Position numbers and translations under genes: made by a program. Shown here piece by piece: positions 54,152-63,268 of a stretch of DNA of 64,000 nt. The DNA lies in NCBI GenBank assembly GCA_963794745.1, contig CAWCEZ010000007.1:470027-534026 (forward strand). The letters are read 5' to 3'. Each line of letters begins with the position of its first letter. The stretch's first letter is position 1. Under the pieces are notes generated by a model, which worked only from the letters and a program-made list of their open reading frames with translations, did not search any database and was not told where the DNA came from. The DNA is from Fen-671 sp963794745 (lineage in GTDB: Bacteria > Actinomycetota > Acidimicrobiia > Acidimicrobiales > Palsa-688).

Positions 54152-55503
54152 TACTTGTTCTTTGCCTGGTCCACAGTCTGTTGGATCGCGGCGGCCGCCT
54201 CCTTTGGAGTTTGAGTGCCGTTGACGATCGCGACGCATGCGTTGGACAGCCCGGTCTCGGAGCCGGGACCGTAAAGGATGTGCGGGCAGCCGAGGCCCTC
54301 GAGCAGCCACGACGTCATGACCTTCAAGTGAGGGTTGCTCACGGTGGAGGCCGCTGCCTTAGTGGCAGGCATGGCATTGTCGGCATTTAGAGTGCTGGAA
54401 TAACGAGCAGGCGCGAATATGAAGCGTATGAAGTTTAGGGCATCGTCCAGGTTGTGGCTTGCAGCGCTCACGGACAGCGCGGCCCCAGCTTGGTCGCCGC
54501 ACCAGTTCTTGGCGCCGGTTGTCCAAGCGGGTGTGGGAGAGACGGAGTACTTGAGGTTGGGGGCTGATGCCCCAAGATCGGCGACGGCCCAAGACCCGTC
54601 CCACATGAGGGCCGTTTTTCCGGACGACAGGAGGTTTTCTGCCGCGGAGTAGGTCACCGCTAGCAACCCGGAGTCAAATACCTTTGCTTTAACGAGGGAT
54701 TGGAACTTGGCTAAGGCTTCGACCACCGCTTCGTCGTTCCAGGTCTTCCCGTCCTCCTGAGCGTCGATCTTTAGCAGAAGGGTTGGGTCACCGGAAGCCT
54801 GGGTGACGAGCGGCCCGACGAAGTCGGCCATCGCGTAGGACGGGGAGGCCGGCATAGAAAGGGGTATTAGGCCGGCCGAGCGTAGTGCTGGCACGGCTTT
54901 GATCAGCTCGTCCCAAGATTGTGGCGGCGCAACGTTTGCCTTCTCCAGGAGGGCAGGCTGGTAGTAGAGGCCGAAAGATTGCGCGTTCCAACCTAGCCCG
55001 AACTGTTTGCCGTCCCACGAAAACTGGTCATTGTCAGCCTGGAAGAACTGAGAGAGGAAGCTAGCACCTAGGGCCTTTCTGAGGTCAAGCGCTACGCCAG
55101 CTTTCCCGTAGCTAACGGCGCCGAAGGATGGGGCGAAAATGTCGGGGGTGTCACCGGCCGCTATGGCAGCCGTCAAGGCCGGAGTGTAATCAGAGGTACT
55201 ACCAAAGGTTCGTATGTTGACCTTAACCCCGGGGTGCGCCTTCTCGAAAGCCGGCCCGAGAGGGGAGTTATTTGGCATTCCCTGGTCGCCGTACCACGTC
55301 CAGACAGATATTGTCCGAGTCTTCGAGGCGTCGCCAACATTACGTGCCTGGCTGGGAAGGGTCTGCCCCCAGGCTGCGAGGGTACTCGGTGCCACGACGC
55401 CCAGTGCGGCACCTGCGATGGTGCCCTTCAATAGGCTCCGTCGCGAAAAGGGGGTGGTCGTAATAGATGGGGAAATATCAGTTGAGGTCTCAGAATGCTC
55501 CAT
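54151..55503 (-). CDS. Extracellular carbohydrate-binding protein of ABC transporter (set C), Tat-type signal
   Basis: 450 aa. The N-terminus has a twin-arginine motif (SRRSLLKG with the core TIAGAALGVVAPSTLAAW). The mature protein starts ISVWTWYGDQGMPNNSPLGPAFEKAHPGVKV. GDTPDIFAPSFGAVSYGKAG and GWNAQSFGLYYQPALLEKA are sugar-binding-protein blocks. ATG 55503 is chosen for the AAGGAG site upstream and because the Tat signal follows. It is divergent from LacI regulator 2, which probably controls it. Confidence 0.9.
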   Translation of the reverse strand: MEHSETSTDISPSITTTPFSRRSLLKGTIAGAALGVVAPSTLAAWGQTLPSQARNVGDASKTRTISVWTWYGDQGMPNNSPLGPAFEKAHPGVKVNIRTFGSTSDYTPALTAAIAAGDTPDIFAPSFGAVSYGKAGVALDLRKALGASFLSQFFQADNDQFSWDGKQFGLGWNAQSFGLYYQPALLEKANVAPPQSWDELIKAVPALRSAGLIPLSMPASPSYAMADFVGPLVTQASGDPTLLLKIDAQEDGKTWNDEAVVEALAKFQSLVKAKVFDSGLLAVTYSAAENLLSSGKTALMWDGSWAVADLGASAPNLKYSVSPTPAWTTGAKNWCGDQAGAALSVSAASHNLDDALNFIRFIFAPARYSSTLNADNAMPATKAAASTVSNPHLKVMTSWLLEGLGCPHILYGPGSETGLSNACVAIVNGTQTPKEAAAAIQQTVDQAKNK

Positions 55504-55837
55504 TATCTGGTTAGCTCCTTGATCTAAGGCTACGTCCAGTCGTCGTAGCGTTACTCGGTACGTGGTAAAAGACAAGGGGTGCCCGGGTTGGCGTGCGAGC
55601 CCTGCGCCATGCGACAGCCATTGAGGCCATGATGCAGGAACTCACGGCTCACCTAAGGCTGCCGGCACAGACATGTGGAACTACCCCCTAAAGATCGATT
55701 CCTAGTCACCTCATGCCGCTGAACTGCAGTGCTATAGTCTGCTAGCCCCAAATAGGAGCTTCCTTGAGAAATCGGTTCCTGACAATGTACCGCCGGCCCG
55801 TCGACCCGTCAAGCGCGTATGAGCGCCCTAGGTCACG
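55504..55837. promoter_or_regulatory. Divergent region of transporter set C and LacI gene 2 with an operator-like site
   Basis: 334 bases without a gene. GAAATCGGTTCC at 55768-55779 differs by one base from the operator GAAATCGGTTTC at 34715-34726, and a looser AAGATCGATTCC lies at 55692-55703. TATAGT at 55734-55739 could be a -10 for the LacI gene, but I see no matching -35. The region should hold promoters for both directions. Confidence 0.5.
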
Positions 55838-56881
55838 TTGACCACGATCTCCGATGTCGCCCGGGTAGCGGGGGTCTCGAAGTCGACGGTTTCTCGTGTC
55901 CTGAACGACCACCCGCAGGTCGACCCCGCGATGGCAGAGCGAGTCCGGAGCACAGTTGCTTCGCTTGGCTATCGCCCGAGCCGGCTTGCCCAGGCCCTGC
56001 GTACTCAACAGTCCCGGGTGTGGGCCTTGCTCATTTCGGATGTGCGGAATGCCTTTTATACCGAGATGGTCCGTGGCATAGAGGACCTCGCCTACTCGGA
56101 GGGGTACTCGGTCGTCCTGTGCAACACAGACGAGGAGGTGGAGAAGGAAGCCGCCTACTTGGAGTTGGCTCTTGCTGAGCGCGTCGGAGGCATTGTGCTA
56201 GCTCCGGCGCGGCCGCATGCGGCCCACCTGAGCAAGGTCCTAGCCAGCGGGACCCCGATCGTCACCGTCAATGGACGGCTCGACCGCTACGACGTAGACC
56301 GAGTCCTAACCAACAACGCCTGGGGTGCCGAACAGGTCGCACTTCACCTCGTCGAAGGGGGTTACGAGCGCCCGGCCTGCGTGACCGGCCCGCCGGAGAC
56401 GACTACGGGAAGGGAACGGCTTGCAGGCTTTCTGAAGGGCATGACAGCCCGTGGACGGCAAGTAGGCGCGGAGCTTATCCGTCACGGGGACTACCAGGAA
56501 GCGAGTGGCTTTGCCGAGATGAACGCGCTCCTTGCTTTGCGGGAACCGCCTGACGCGGTGTTCGTGGCCAACAACCAGATGACTCTCGGCGCCCTGGAGG
56601 CGATCGAGCAGGCGGGATTGGCGATCCCCGATGACATTGCGGTGGTCGGCTTCGACGACCTTCCCTGGGCGCCTCTTCTCAAACCGCCTCTTACGACCGT
56701 CGCACAACCCACTCACGATCTCGGTCTCGAGACGGCTCGTCTCCTTCTCAGCCGTGTCGAAGGCTACAAAGGGCGAGCAAGAGAGGTCGTCCTTTCACCC
56801 GAGCTAAAGGTCCGAGCGAGCTCAGTACCTCGGGGAAGCACCCCCGACCACCCTCGGAAACCCCACGACTCGCCATGGTAA
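55838..56881 (+). CDS. LacI-family transcriptional regulator 2
   Basis: 347 aa, intact. The HTH ISDVARVAGVSKSTVSRVLNDH is followed by LGYRPSRLAQALRTQ as the hinge. The effector domain has WALLISDVRNAFYTEMVRGIEDLAYSEGYSVVLCNTDEE, DRVLTNNAWGAEQVALHL and FDDLPWAPLLKPPLTTVAQP. The start is TTG 55838. It lies between transporter set C (divergent) and the sugar-acid cluster, and likely responds to a sugar entering one of them. It is convergent with the SDR gene at 56889. Confidence 0.92.
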   Translation: MTTISDVARVAGVSKSTVSRVLNDHPQVDPAMAERVRSTVASLGYRPSRLAQALRTQQSRVWALLISDVRNAFYTEMVRGIEDLAYSEGYSVVLCNTDEEVEKEAAYLELALAERVGGIVLAPARPHAAHLSKVLASGTPIVTVNGRLDRYDVDRVLTNNAWGAEQVALHLVEGGYERPACVTGPPETTTGRERLAGFLKGMTARGRQVGAELIRHGDYQEASGFAEMNALLALREPPDAVFVANNQMTLGALEAIEQAGLAIPDDIAVVGFDDLPWAPLLKPPLTTVAQPTHDLGLETARLLLSRVEGYKGRAREVVLSPELKVRASSVPRGSTPDHPRKPHDSPW

Positions 56882-56888
56882 TAAACGC

Positions 56889-57563
56889 TCAGTAGGTCGC
56901 TCGACCACCGCTGGCGTCGTAGACCGCGCCCGTAGAGAAACTGACCTCATCGGAAACGAGCCAAGCCACCAACGCCGCTACCTCTTCGGCTTGACCGACG
57001 CGTCCCATCGGGACCCGGCTCAACATGTAGGCAAGCACTTCAGGAGTCGTAGCCGCGTTCATCGGCGTCTCGATAACGGCCGGCGCTATGGCGTTTACCA
57101 GGACCCCGGTAGTCGCGAGCTCCTTACCTAGGGACTTGGTAAGCGCAATGACCGCACCCTTAGACGCCGAGTAAGCGGCAAGGTTGGGGTTGCCTTCTTT
57201 ACCGGCGATGCTGGCGATATTGACTATGCGGCCCCAACGTTTTTCACGCATGCCAGGGACGACCGCCCTGCACAGGTTGAACACCCCGTCCAAATTGACG
57301 GAGATCGTCCGCTGCCACTCTGCGTCGGTTATTTCCCAGAGAGGCTTGTTTGGGCCTACGACCCCGGCACTGTTGACGAGGATATCGACGGGCCCGACCT
57401 GCGCGACGGCCGCACCGACTGCGGGGCCGTCGCTGACGTCGACCTGGAAGTCAGCGCCCGGGGCTATGTCGAAAGACACGGCTTCTATGCCCTCGACCGC
57501 CAACCTCGCTACGCACGCCGCTCCGATGCCGCTTTGCCCCCCAGTCACTATTGCCTTTCTCAC
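56889..57563 (-). CDS. Short-chain dehydrogenase/reductase of sugar-acid cluster
   Basis: 224 aa classical SDR. TGGQSGIGAACVARL is the nucleotide site with an acidic D in SFDIAPG favouring NAD. NSAGVVG, IVNIASIAGKEGNPN (Ser) and YSASKGA (Tyr, Lys) form the active site, and GGRATY closes the protein. It is short, as in 2-keto-3-deoxy-sugar-acid or sugar 1-dehydrogenases of the L-rhamnose/L-fucose oxidative routes. It is co-directional with the IlvD/Edd dehydratase upstream (18-nt gap), supporting a role as the dehydrogenase acting on the dehydratase product. Confidence 0.88.
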   Translation of the reverse strand: MRKAIVTGGQSGIGAACVARLAVEGIEAVSFDIAPGADFQVDVSDGPAVGAAVAQVGPVDILVNSAGVVGPNKPLWEITDAEWQRTISVNLDGVFNLCRAVVPGMREKRWGRIVNIASIAGKEGNPNLAAYSASKGAVIALTKSLGKELATTGVLVNAIAPAVIETPMNAATTPEVLAYMLSRVPMGRVGQAEEVAALVAWLVSDEVSFSTGAVYDASGGRATY

Positions 57564-57581
57564 TGCTGATTTGTTCTCTGC

Positions 57582-59300
57582 TCAGTGAGATTCACGCGCC
57601 ACCCAGTCCCCGCTCGCGCCGACGAGGAAGTCGAGGTCCGCCCCGGTATCAGCCTGCATGACATGGTCGACGTACAGCTTCGCCCACCCTCGGACCGGTG
57701 CGGCATAAGCGCTCTCGCTCTCGGCGCTCTGCCCTCGCCGCCCCAATTCCTCCTCCGAGACGTCGAAGCTGAGCGAGCGGCGTTCAAGGTCCAAGCGGAT
57801 GATGTCGCCGGTACGCACAAGCGCCAACGGCCCGCCTGCCGCGGCCTCGGGAGCCACGTGGAGGACCACCGTCCCATAGGCCGTCCCGCTCATACGTGCG
57901 TCGCTTATCCGCACCATGTCACGCACGCCCTGCTCGAGGAGCTTTCGCGGCAGCGGCATGTTGCCGACTTCGGGCATGCCCGGGTAACCGCGCGGCCCAC
58001 ACCCCCGAAGGACCAGGACAGAGCTCTCGGTCACGTCGAGGTCAGGGTCGTCCAAACGAGCCCTCATGTCTTCGATGCTGTCGAAGACCACGGCCGGGCC
58101 AACGTGTTGGAGCAGGGCCGGGGTGGCAGCGGCTGGTTTCACGATGGCACCCAGCGGCGCCAGGTTGCCTCGCAGGACCGCGATACCGGCATCCGCCATG
58201 AGCGGCGAGTGGCGGGGGAGGATCACCGTCTCGTCGTAGACAGGCCGGTCGGTCAGGTACTCGACGAAGGGCCGACCGGTAACCGTGATCGCCTCTTTGT
58301 GGAACAGGTCCTTTACCTGGGCCAGGGCGGCAAGTACGCCTCCAGCACGGTAGAAGTCGTCCATCAAGAACTCGCCCGACGGCTGGAGGTTGACCATCAG
58401 CGGGACGTCGTGACCGGCATGGTCGAAGTCGGCCAGCTTCAGGTCGACGCCCAGCCGGCCTGCAATTGCGAGCAAGTGCACCACCGCGTTGGTCGAGCCA
58501 CCAACGGCGGCCACCGCGATGATCGCGTTCAGGAACGATTCCCGGGTCATTACGTCGCTCGGCCGCCGCCCTTGGCCAACCATATCGACGATGAGGCGTC
58601 CCGTCTCGTGGGACATCTGGAGAAGCCTGGCGTCCGGCGCCGGCGTACCGGCCAGGCCCGGGATGGTCATCCCGAGCGCCTCGGCCACCACCGCCATGGT
58701 CGAGGCCGTGCCCATGGTGTTGCAGTGGCCCTTACTGCGGATCATCGATGTCTCGGACTGCAAGAAGTCCGCGTTCGTCATCTTGCCGCCGCGGACCTCT
58801 TCACTGAGCCGCCAGACGTCGGTACCACAGCCAAGAGCTACACCCCGGAAATACCCGCTCAGCATCGGGCCGCCGGGTACGACGACTGCCGGCAGGTTGA
58901 CAGACGCCGCCGCCATGAGCAGTGCCGGGATGGTTTTGTCGCACCCGCCCAGCAGCACCAGGCCGTCGAGCGGGTTGGCCCGGAACATTTCCTCCATGGC
59001 CATGGCGGCCATGTTGCGCCACAGCATGGCCGTCGGTTTAACCAGGGTCTCACCCAGTGAGACAACGGGGAGGTTGTACGGGACACCGCCGGCCGCCCAC
59101 ACCCCCTGCTTCACCGCTTCGGCCACCTCGTCGAGGTGCATGTTGCACGGGGTCAGGTCGGAGGCCGTATTGGCGATCGCGATCTGCGGCTTGGTCGCGT
59201 CAAGGGCATCGTCGGGGAGGCCCCGCCGCATCCAGGCGCGGTGAATGTAGGAGTTCCGGTCCTGGCCGGCATACCACTGTGCACTTCGGAGGTCGCCCAC
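57582..59300 (-). CDS. IlvD/Edd-family sugar-acid dehydratase (arabinonate/fuconate dehydratase-like)
   Basis: 572 aa, the length of pentonate and hexonate dehydratases rather than IlvD itself. LRSAQWYAGQDRNSYIHRAWMRRGLP is the start typical of that branch. Fe-S ligands appear as TPCN, GGCDKT and GHCNTMGTAST, and the substrate/catalytic Ser lies in ISDARMSGTAYGTVVLH. It converts an aldonate to a 2-keto-3-deoxy acid. The start is GTG 59300. It is divergent from the FAH-family gene. The sugar (arabinonate, xylonate, fuconate or rhamnonate) cannot be told from sequence by eye. Confidence 0.92.
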   Translation of the reverse strand: MGDLRSAQWYAGQDRNSYIHRAWMRRGLPDDALDATKPQIAIANTASDLTPCNMHLDEVAEAVKQGVWAAGGVPYNLPVVSLGETLVKPTAMLWRNMAAMAMEEMFRANPLDGLVLLGGCDKTIPALLMAAASVNLPAVVVPGGPMLSGYFRGVALGCGTDVWRLSEEVRGGKMTNADFLQSETSMIRSKGHCNTMGTASTMAVVAEALGMTIPGLAGTPAPDARLLQMSHETGRLIVDMVGQGRRPSDVMTRESFLNAIIAVAAVGGSTNAVVHLLAIAGRLGVDLKLADFDHAGHDVPLMVNLQPSGEFLMDDFYRAGGVLAALAQVKDLFHKEAITVTGRPFVEYLTDRPVYDETVILPRHSPLMADAGIAVLRGNLAPLGAIVKPAAATPALLQHVGPAVVFDSIEDMRARLDDPDLDVTESSVLVLRGCGPRGYPGMPEVGNMPLPRKLLEQGVRDMVRISDARMSGTAYGTVVLHVAPEAAAGGPLALVRTGDIIRLDLERRSLSFDVSEEELGRRGQSAESESAYAAPVRGWAKLYVDHVMQADTGADLDFLVGASGDWVARESH

Positions 59301-59419
59301 TCCAACCTCGTTCCAATTATCGGAGTTTTATACCTATTCGTGACTGCGGGTACAGTATGGCACGTCACGTCGGCACCTACATCCGTTCGCGCCGACCTCT
59401 AAAGCGAAAGTGGGGCCGT
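59301..59419. promoter_or_regulatory. Divergent promoter region of the sugar-acid cluster
   Basis: A short, relatively A+T-rich gap between the dehydratase and hydrolase genes. For the plus strand, TTATAC (59329-59334), 17 bp, TACAGT is a weak but well-spaced promoter. On the minus strand TATAAA overlaps it. One regulator binding here would control both arms of the pathway. Confidence 0.35.
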
Positions 59420-60292
59420 ATGCGACTCGTCCGGACCGGCGCACCAGGAGCTGAAAAACCCGGGGCACTGGTTGACGATAACCTGCTCGTCGACCTGTCA
59501 GATGTCGTTGCCGACTACAACGAAGCGTTTTTCGGCTCCGGTCGCATCGCCACCTTGGCGCCGCTCATCGCAGAAAGGGTGGCTGCCGGCAAGGTCGAGC
59601 CGCTAGGTGAGCGACGCCTCGGCGCACCCATCGCCAGGCCGCACCAAATCCTGTGCATCGGCCTCAACTACAGGGACCACGCGGCCGAGACCGGGCAGGC
59701 GGTACCGACCGAACCGATCCTGTTCAACAAGGCGCCTAATACGATGATCGGCCCCAACGACGACGTTCTCATCCCCCGCGGTTCGGTAAAAACCGACTGG
59801 GAGGTCGAGCTCGGGGTCGTGATAGGCAAGCGCAGCTCGTACCTGGCCGACGAGACCGAGGCGGCCGACTCCATCGCGGGTTACGTTCTCGTCAACGACA
59901 TAAGCGAGCGCGAGTGGCAGATAGAGCGAGGCGGCCAGTGGGTGAAAGGCAAGTCGGCGCCGACCTTCAACCCGGTCGGACCGTGGTTGGCCACGCCGGA
60001 CGAGATCGATGACGTGCTCAACCTCGATATGACACTGGACGTCGACACGAAGCGCTACCAGTCAGGCTCGACATCGAACATCATCTTTGGGCCTCTTTTC
60101 CTGGTGCACTACATCAGCCAGTTCCTCGCCCTGGAGCCCGGTGACCTCATCAACACTGGCACTCCCGCCGGAGTCGGCTTGGGCCAGAAGCCGCCGACCT
60201 ACCTTCACGGCGGCGAGACACTGACACTCAGTGTCTCCCGCCTCGGCAAGCAGACCCAGTCGGTCATCTCCCCCACCTTCTCCGGGCGGTAG
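59420..60292 (+). CDS. Fumarylacetoacetate-hydrolase-family protein (diketo-acid hydrolase-like)
   Basis: 290 aa. ILCIGLNYRDHAAETGQAVPTEPILFNKAPN is the FAH-family core. DWEVELGVVIGK and GYVLVNDISERE supply the metal-binding Glu and Asp residues, and NTGTPAGVGLG closes the fold. In the L-rhamnose and L-fucose oxidative pathways a member of this family cleaves a 2,4-diketo-3-deoxy sugar acid to pyruvate and lactate. The neighbouring dehydratase, SDR and lactonase make that assignment attractive. ATG 59420 is chosen because the fold starts there. The stop overlaps the next GTG by 1 nt. Confidence 0.88.
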   Translation: MRLVRTGAPGAEKPGALVDDNLLVDLSDVVADYNEAFFGSGRIATLAPLIAERVAAGKVEPLGERRLGAPIARPHQILCIGLNYRDHAAETGQAVPTEPILFNKAPNTMIGPNDDVLIPRGSVKTDWEVELGVVIGKRSSYLADETEAADSIAGYVLVNDISEREWQIERGGQWVKGKSAPTFNPVGPWLATPDEIDDVLNLDMTLDVDTKRYQSGSTSNIIFGPLFLVHYISQFLALEPGDLINTGTPAGVGLGQKPPTYLHGGETLTLSVSRLGKQTQSVISPTFSGR

Positions 60293-61314
60293 TGCGCGCG
60301 CTGGTCGTCGACGGCCCGCGGCGGGGGGGAGTGCAGGAACTCGATGCGCCCGTGCCCCAGGAGGGCCAGCTGTTGGTCGATGTGGAGCGTGTCGGGCTGT
60401 GCGGGACCGACGTCGAGCTCTACACCGGGGAAATGACTTACTTCGAGTTGGGCCTTACCCACTTTCCGTTGCGCCTCGGCCATGAGTGGACCGGTCGCGT
60501 GTCGGCAGTGGGACCGGGCACCGATCCTTCTTGGATAGGGACGCGCGTCACCGGTGACACCATGATCGGCTGCGGCCGCTGCCAACTCTGCTTGACCGGT
60601 AAGCACTATGTCTGCGCCGACCGTCATGAGATCGGGATCACCGACGGCTGGCCCGGAGCGCTCGCAGAGCAGATGCTCTTGGCGGTCCGCTTTGCCCATC
60701 GAATCCCGGACAACATAAGCGTTACGAGCGCCGCGATGATCGAGCCGGGAGGGAACTCGTTGCGGGCGGTCGAAGCGGCCTGCCTTTCCCCCGGCGAACG
60801 GCTTCTCGTGCTGGGGTCGGGCACGATCGGTTTGCTCGCAGCACAGATCGGGCTCGCACGTGGCCTTGAGGTGCACGTCGCCGGGGAACGAGCGGGCTCG
60901 CTGGAGCTGGCTCGTGCCCTGGGGGCCCGGCACGTTTACCAGGTGGACGACCTGGGGCACGACCCGGGCCTGCGGTTCGATGCGGTAATCGACGCGAGCA
61001 GCGCTGACAGCATGCCGGCGCTGGCGGTCAGGCTCGTCAGCCCGGCCGGTCGCGTCGTGTTTATCGGAGTCTCCTCGACGCCGAGCCTGATCGACACCCG
61101 GTCGCTCGTCCTGGCTGACGTCACGGCCGTCGGCATCCTGTCAGCATCCCCCGGCCTCGCGGGCACGATCGAGTTGTTTGCCTCCGGGGCCGTCGACCCC
61201 GAACCGCTCGTCAGCGAAGTGATCGGGCTCGATCAGGTCACCTCGCGCCTCGAGGGCAGGCGCGGCAAAGGCTCCGGGCCAGGGCCAAAGGTGCACGTCG
61301 ACCCCCGGAAATAA
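60292..61314 (+). CDS. Zinc-dependent MDR alcohol/sugar dehydrogenase
   Basis: 340 aa of the medium-chain family. The catalytic zinc region is VGLCGTDVELY and GHEWTG. The structural zinc lobe CGRCQLCLTGKHYVC keeps four Cys. LVLGSGTIGLLAAQIGLARG is the nucleotide site. It resembles sorbitol, threonine and galactitol dehydrogenases. GTG 60292 overlaps the upstream stop (TAGTG), so it is translationally coupled to the FAH-family gene. It may oxidise the free sugar to its lactone or a polyol to the sugar. Confidence 0.9.
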   Translation: MRALVVDGPRRGGVQELDAPVPQEGQLLVDVERVGLCGTDVELYTGEMTYFELGLTHFPLRLGHEWTGRVSAVGPGTDPSWIGTRVTGDTMIGCGRCQLCLTGKHYVCADRHEIGITDGWPGALAEQMLLAVRFAHRIPDNISVTSAAMIEPGGNSLRAVEAACLSPGERLLVLGSGTIGLLAAQIGLARGLEVHVAGERAGSLELARALGARHVYQVDDLGHDPGLRFDAVIDASSADSMPALAVRLVSPAGRVVFIGVSSTPSLIDTRSLVLADVTAVGILSASPGLAGTIELFASGAVDPEPLVSEVIGLDQVTSRLEGRRGKGSGPGPKVHVDPRK

Positions 61315-61326
61315 GAAGCGGCGACC

Positions 61327-62211
61327 TTAGGCTGTTTTGAACCGGTCGGGCGGCAGGCCGGCAACACCGGGCCGGGCTACAAAAAGGTCACCTGCGTGGG
61401 GCTCGGCGGCAAGCTGTCCCGCGCTCAGGTCGTGGCGGGCTGTCGTGATGTAAAGGTCCTCCAGGGAGGGCCCGCCGAAGGCGACGCTCGATGCATGCGA
61501 CGTTGGCACCCGCACGGTCGCCACCCGGCGACCGTCGGCGGGGTCGATCCTGTCGACGCGCGCACCGCCCCAACAGGCGACCCACAGGTAACCTTCGGCG
61601 TCGATGGCCATCCCATCGGGAGAGCCGTCGGCGATCTCGGCGACAACGCGACGGTTGGAAAGCTCACCCGTTCCCTGGTCAAAGTTGAACGCGTCGATGC
61701 GACGGGTAGGGGTGTCTATGTAGTAAAAGGTGGTGCCGGCGGCGTCCCACGCCAGACCGTTGGAAATCGTGATGCCGTCGAGGAGGACCGAGACCCCGCC
61801 GTCCGCTTTCAATATGTACAGCGAGCCGATGGGGCGCTTCCCGTGATAGTCCATCGTCCCTGCCAGGAAGTGCCCACCCGGGCCTACTTTCCCGTCGTTG
61901 AAACGTACCGGCCCGGTGTCAATTCGGAACTCGCCGAAATGTTCGAGGCCAGTGCCATCCGAATGAGCGAGAAAGAAGCCGTCGTCGGCCGCGATCACCA
62001 AACCGCCATCGTCACGTAGCACGACCGCGCCGACAGGGCCACTCGTAGGGAACCTTCGGTGGGCACCGCTCTGGGGAGCAAAGGCGTGGACACGATGGCC
62101 CATGATGTCGACAAAATAAAGCTCTTGTGAGCGCTCGTCCCAGATCGGGCCTTCGCCCAGTTCAGCCTGGGCGGCCAAGGCGAGCTCCGCCTCCTGCTCC
62201 TTGATCATCAT
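61327..62211 (-). CDS. SMP-30/gluconolactonase-family lactonase
   Basis: 294 aa six-bladed propeller lactonase. LGEGPIWDERSQELYFVDI carries the first metal Glu, PVRFNDGKVGPGGHFLAGTM and ITISNGLAWDAAGTTFYYIDTPTRRI the Asn ligands, and DGSPDGMAIDAEGYLWVACW the Asp ligand. It hydrolyses sugar lactones to aldonates, the step before the IlvD/Edd dehydratase. It is convergent with the MDR gene (13-nt gap). An in-frame second ATG directly follows the first. Confidence 0.92.
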   Translation of the reverse strand: MMIKEQEAELALAAQAELGEGPIWDERSQELYFVDIMGHRVHAFAPQSGAHRRFPTSGPVGAVVLRDDGGLVIAADDGFFLAHSDGTGLEHFGEFRIDTGPVRFNDGKVGPGGHFLAGTMDYHGKRPIGSLYILKADGGVSVLLDGITISNGLAWDAAGTTFYYIDTPTRRIDAFNFDQGTGELSNRRVVAEIADGSPDGMAIDAEGYLWVACWGGARVDRIDPADGRRVATVRVPTSHASSVAFGGPSLEDLYITTARHDLSAGQLAAEPHAGDLFVARPGVAGLPPDRFKTA

Positions 62212-62299
62212 GCGACCTCCGTTATCCGAGCAATATCAACCATGGCACCCAGGCGTCGACCATGGCAACCCAACACTCAGGTGGCTACCTGATGACCGC

Positions 62300-63268
62300 T
62301 CAATCGGCACTGCGGTTGGCAGCCACCCTCAAAGATGACAGCGACACGGCTACGAGGATCACCAGCCCGTAGACGATCTCCAGTGTGGCTTGGCTGAAGC
62401 CGAGGATCGGCAGGATCGCAGCTAGTAGGGCGAGCACGAGTGCCCCTGCCGTCGTCCCGACATAGTTACCGGTACCGCCCAGGACCGAAGCGCCGCCGAT
62501 GGCCACTGCGGCCACCGACGCGAAAAGGTAGGGGTCGCCCATCCCCAGGTACGATTCGCCGACGTAGCCAGCAAGCACCAAGCCGGCCAGGGCCGCGGCC
62601 ACACCACTGATCACATATACCGAAACTGTCACCCAGCGGACGTTGACACCGGAGAACTCGGCCACGCGTCTGTTGAGACCGGTGGCGTAGAGCCGCCTCC
62701 CAAACGGCGTCGCACTGAGCACGACCGTCGCCACGACGAGCACGGCCAACCAGACGACGGCTACCACGGGGACGGGGCCCCAACGATGCGTGGCCATATA
62801 GACCACGCCGGTGGGGGCGTTGCTGCCCGAACCACCGTTGGTATAAAGCAACAACGCGCCTTCGACCATCGAGGACATACCGAGGGTCATGATGATCGGC
62901 GGGATGCGAAGGAACATAACCCCGATACCGTTTAGCAGGCCGACAAACGCCCCGCCGGCGAGCAGGACCGGGAACAGCCATATCGTTTTGCCATTGCTGC
63001 CGTTCGCCCAAATGGTTAGGAGCACCGCGGCCCCGTTCAGCACCCACGGGATTGACAGGTCTATGCCGCCGCTCATGATCACGAACGACTGGCCGAGAGC
63101 CACGAAGGCTATGAAACTAGCCTCGATCAAGAGCTGGTCTATGTGGGAAACGCTGAGAAAGCCGCCCGCCACCAGCTCGCCAAAGATGGCGAGGACTACG
63201 ACGAGCGTGTAGGCGAGCAGGATCGGCCGGTTGCGCTCGAATGCTGGCCGAGAAGTGAAGGAGCTCAT
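62300..63268 (-). CDS. Ribose-type (CUT2) ABC transporter permease
   Basis: 322 aa RbsC/AraH-like permease with about nine hydrophobic segments. FIAFVALGQSFVIMSGGIDLSIPW is the family-defining block, GLLNGIGVMFLRIPPIIMTLGMSSMVEGALLLYTNGG follows, and ATPFGRRLYATGLNRRVAEFSGVNV and GYVGESYLGMGDPYLFASVAAVAIGGASVLGG are equally typical. It overlaps the upstream permease by 4 nt. The cluster suggests it imports the monosaccharide oxidised by the neighbouring pathway. Confidence 0.92.
   Translation of the reverse strand: MSSFTSRPAFERNRPILLAYTLVVVLAIFGELVAGGFLSVSHIDQLLIEASFIAFVALGQSFVIMSGGIDLSIPWVLNGAAVLLTIWANGSNGKTIWLFPVLLAGGAFVGLLNGIGVMFLRIPPIIMTLGMSSMVEGALLLYTNGGSGSNAPTGVVYMATHRWGPVPVVAVVWLAVLVVATVVLSATPFGRRLYATGLNRRVAEFSGVNVRWVTVSVYVISGVAAALAGLVLAGYVGESYLGMGDPYLFASVAAVAIGGASVLGGTGNYVGTTAGALVLALLAAILPILGFSQATLEIVYGLVILVAVSLSSLRVAANRSAD

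Noticed and set aside
57585..59060. A 491-codon open frame on the plus strand opposite the dehydratase gene
   Set aside because: It is an antisense shadow of a high-GC gene. The product is His/Arg-rich with no family motif, while the minus strand encodes a complete IlvD/Edd protein with Fe-S cysteines.
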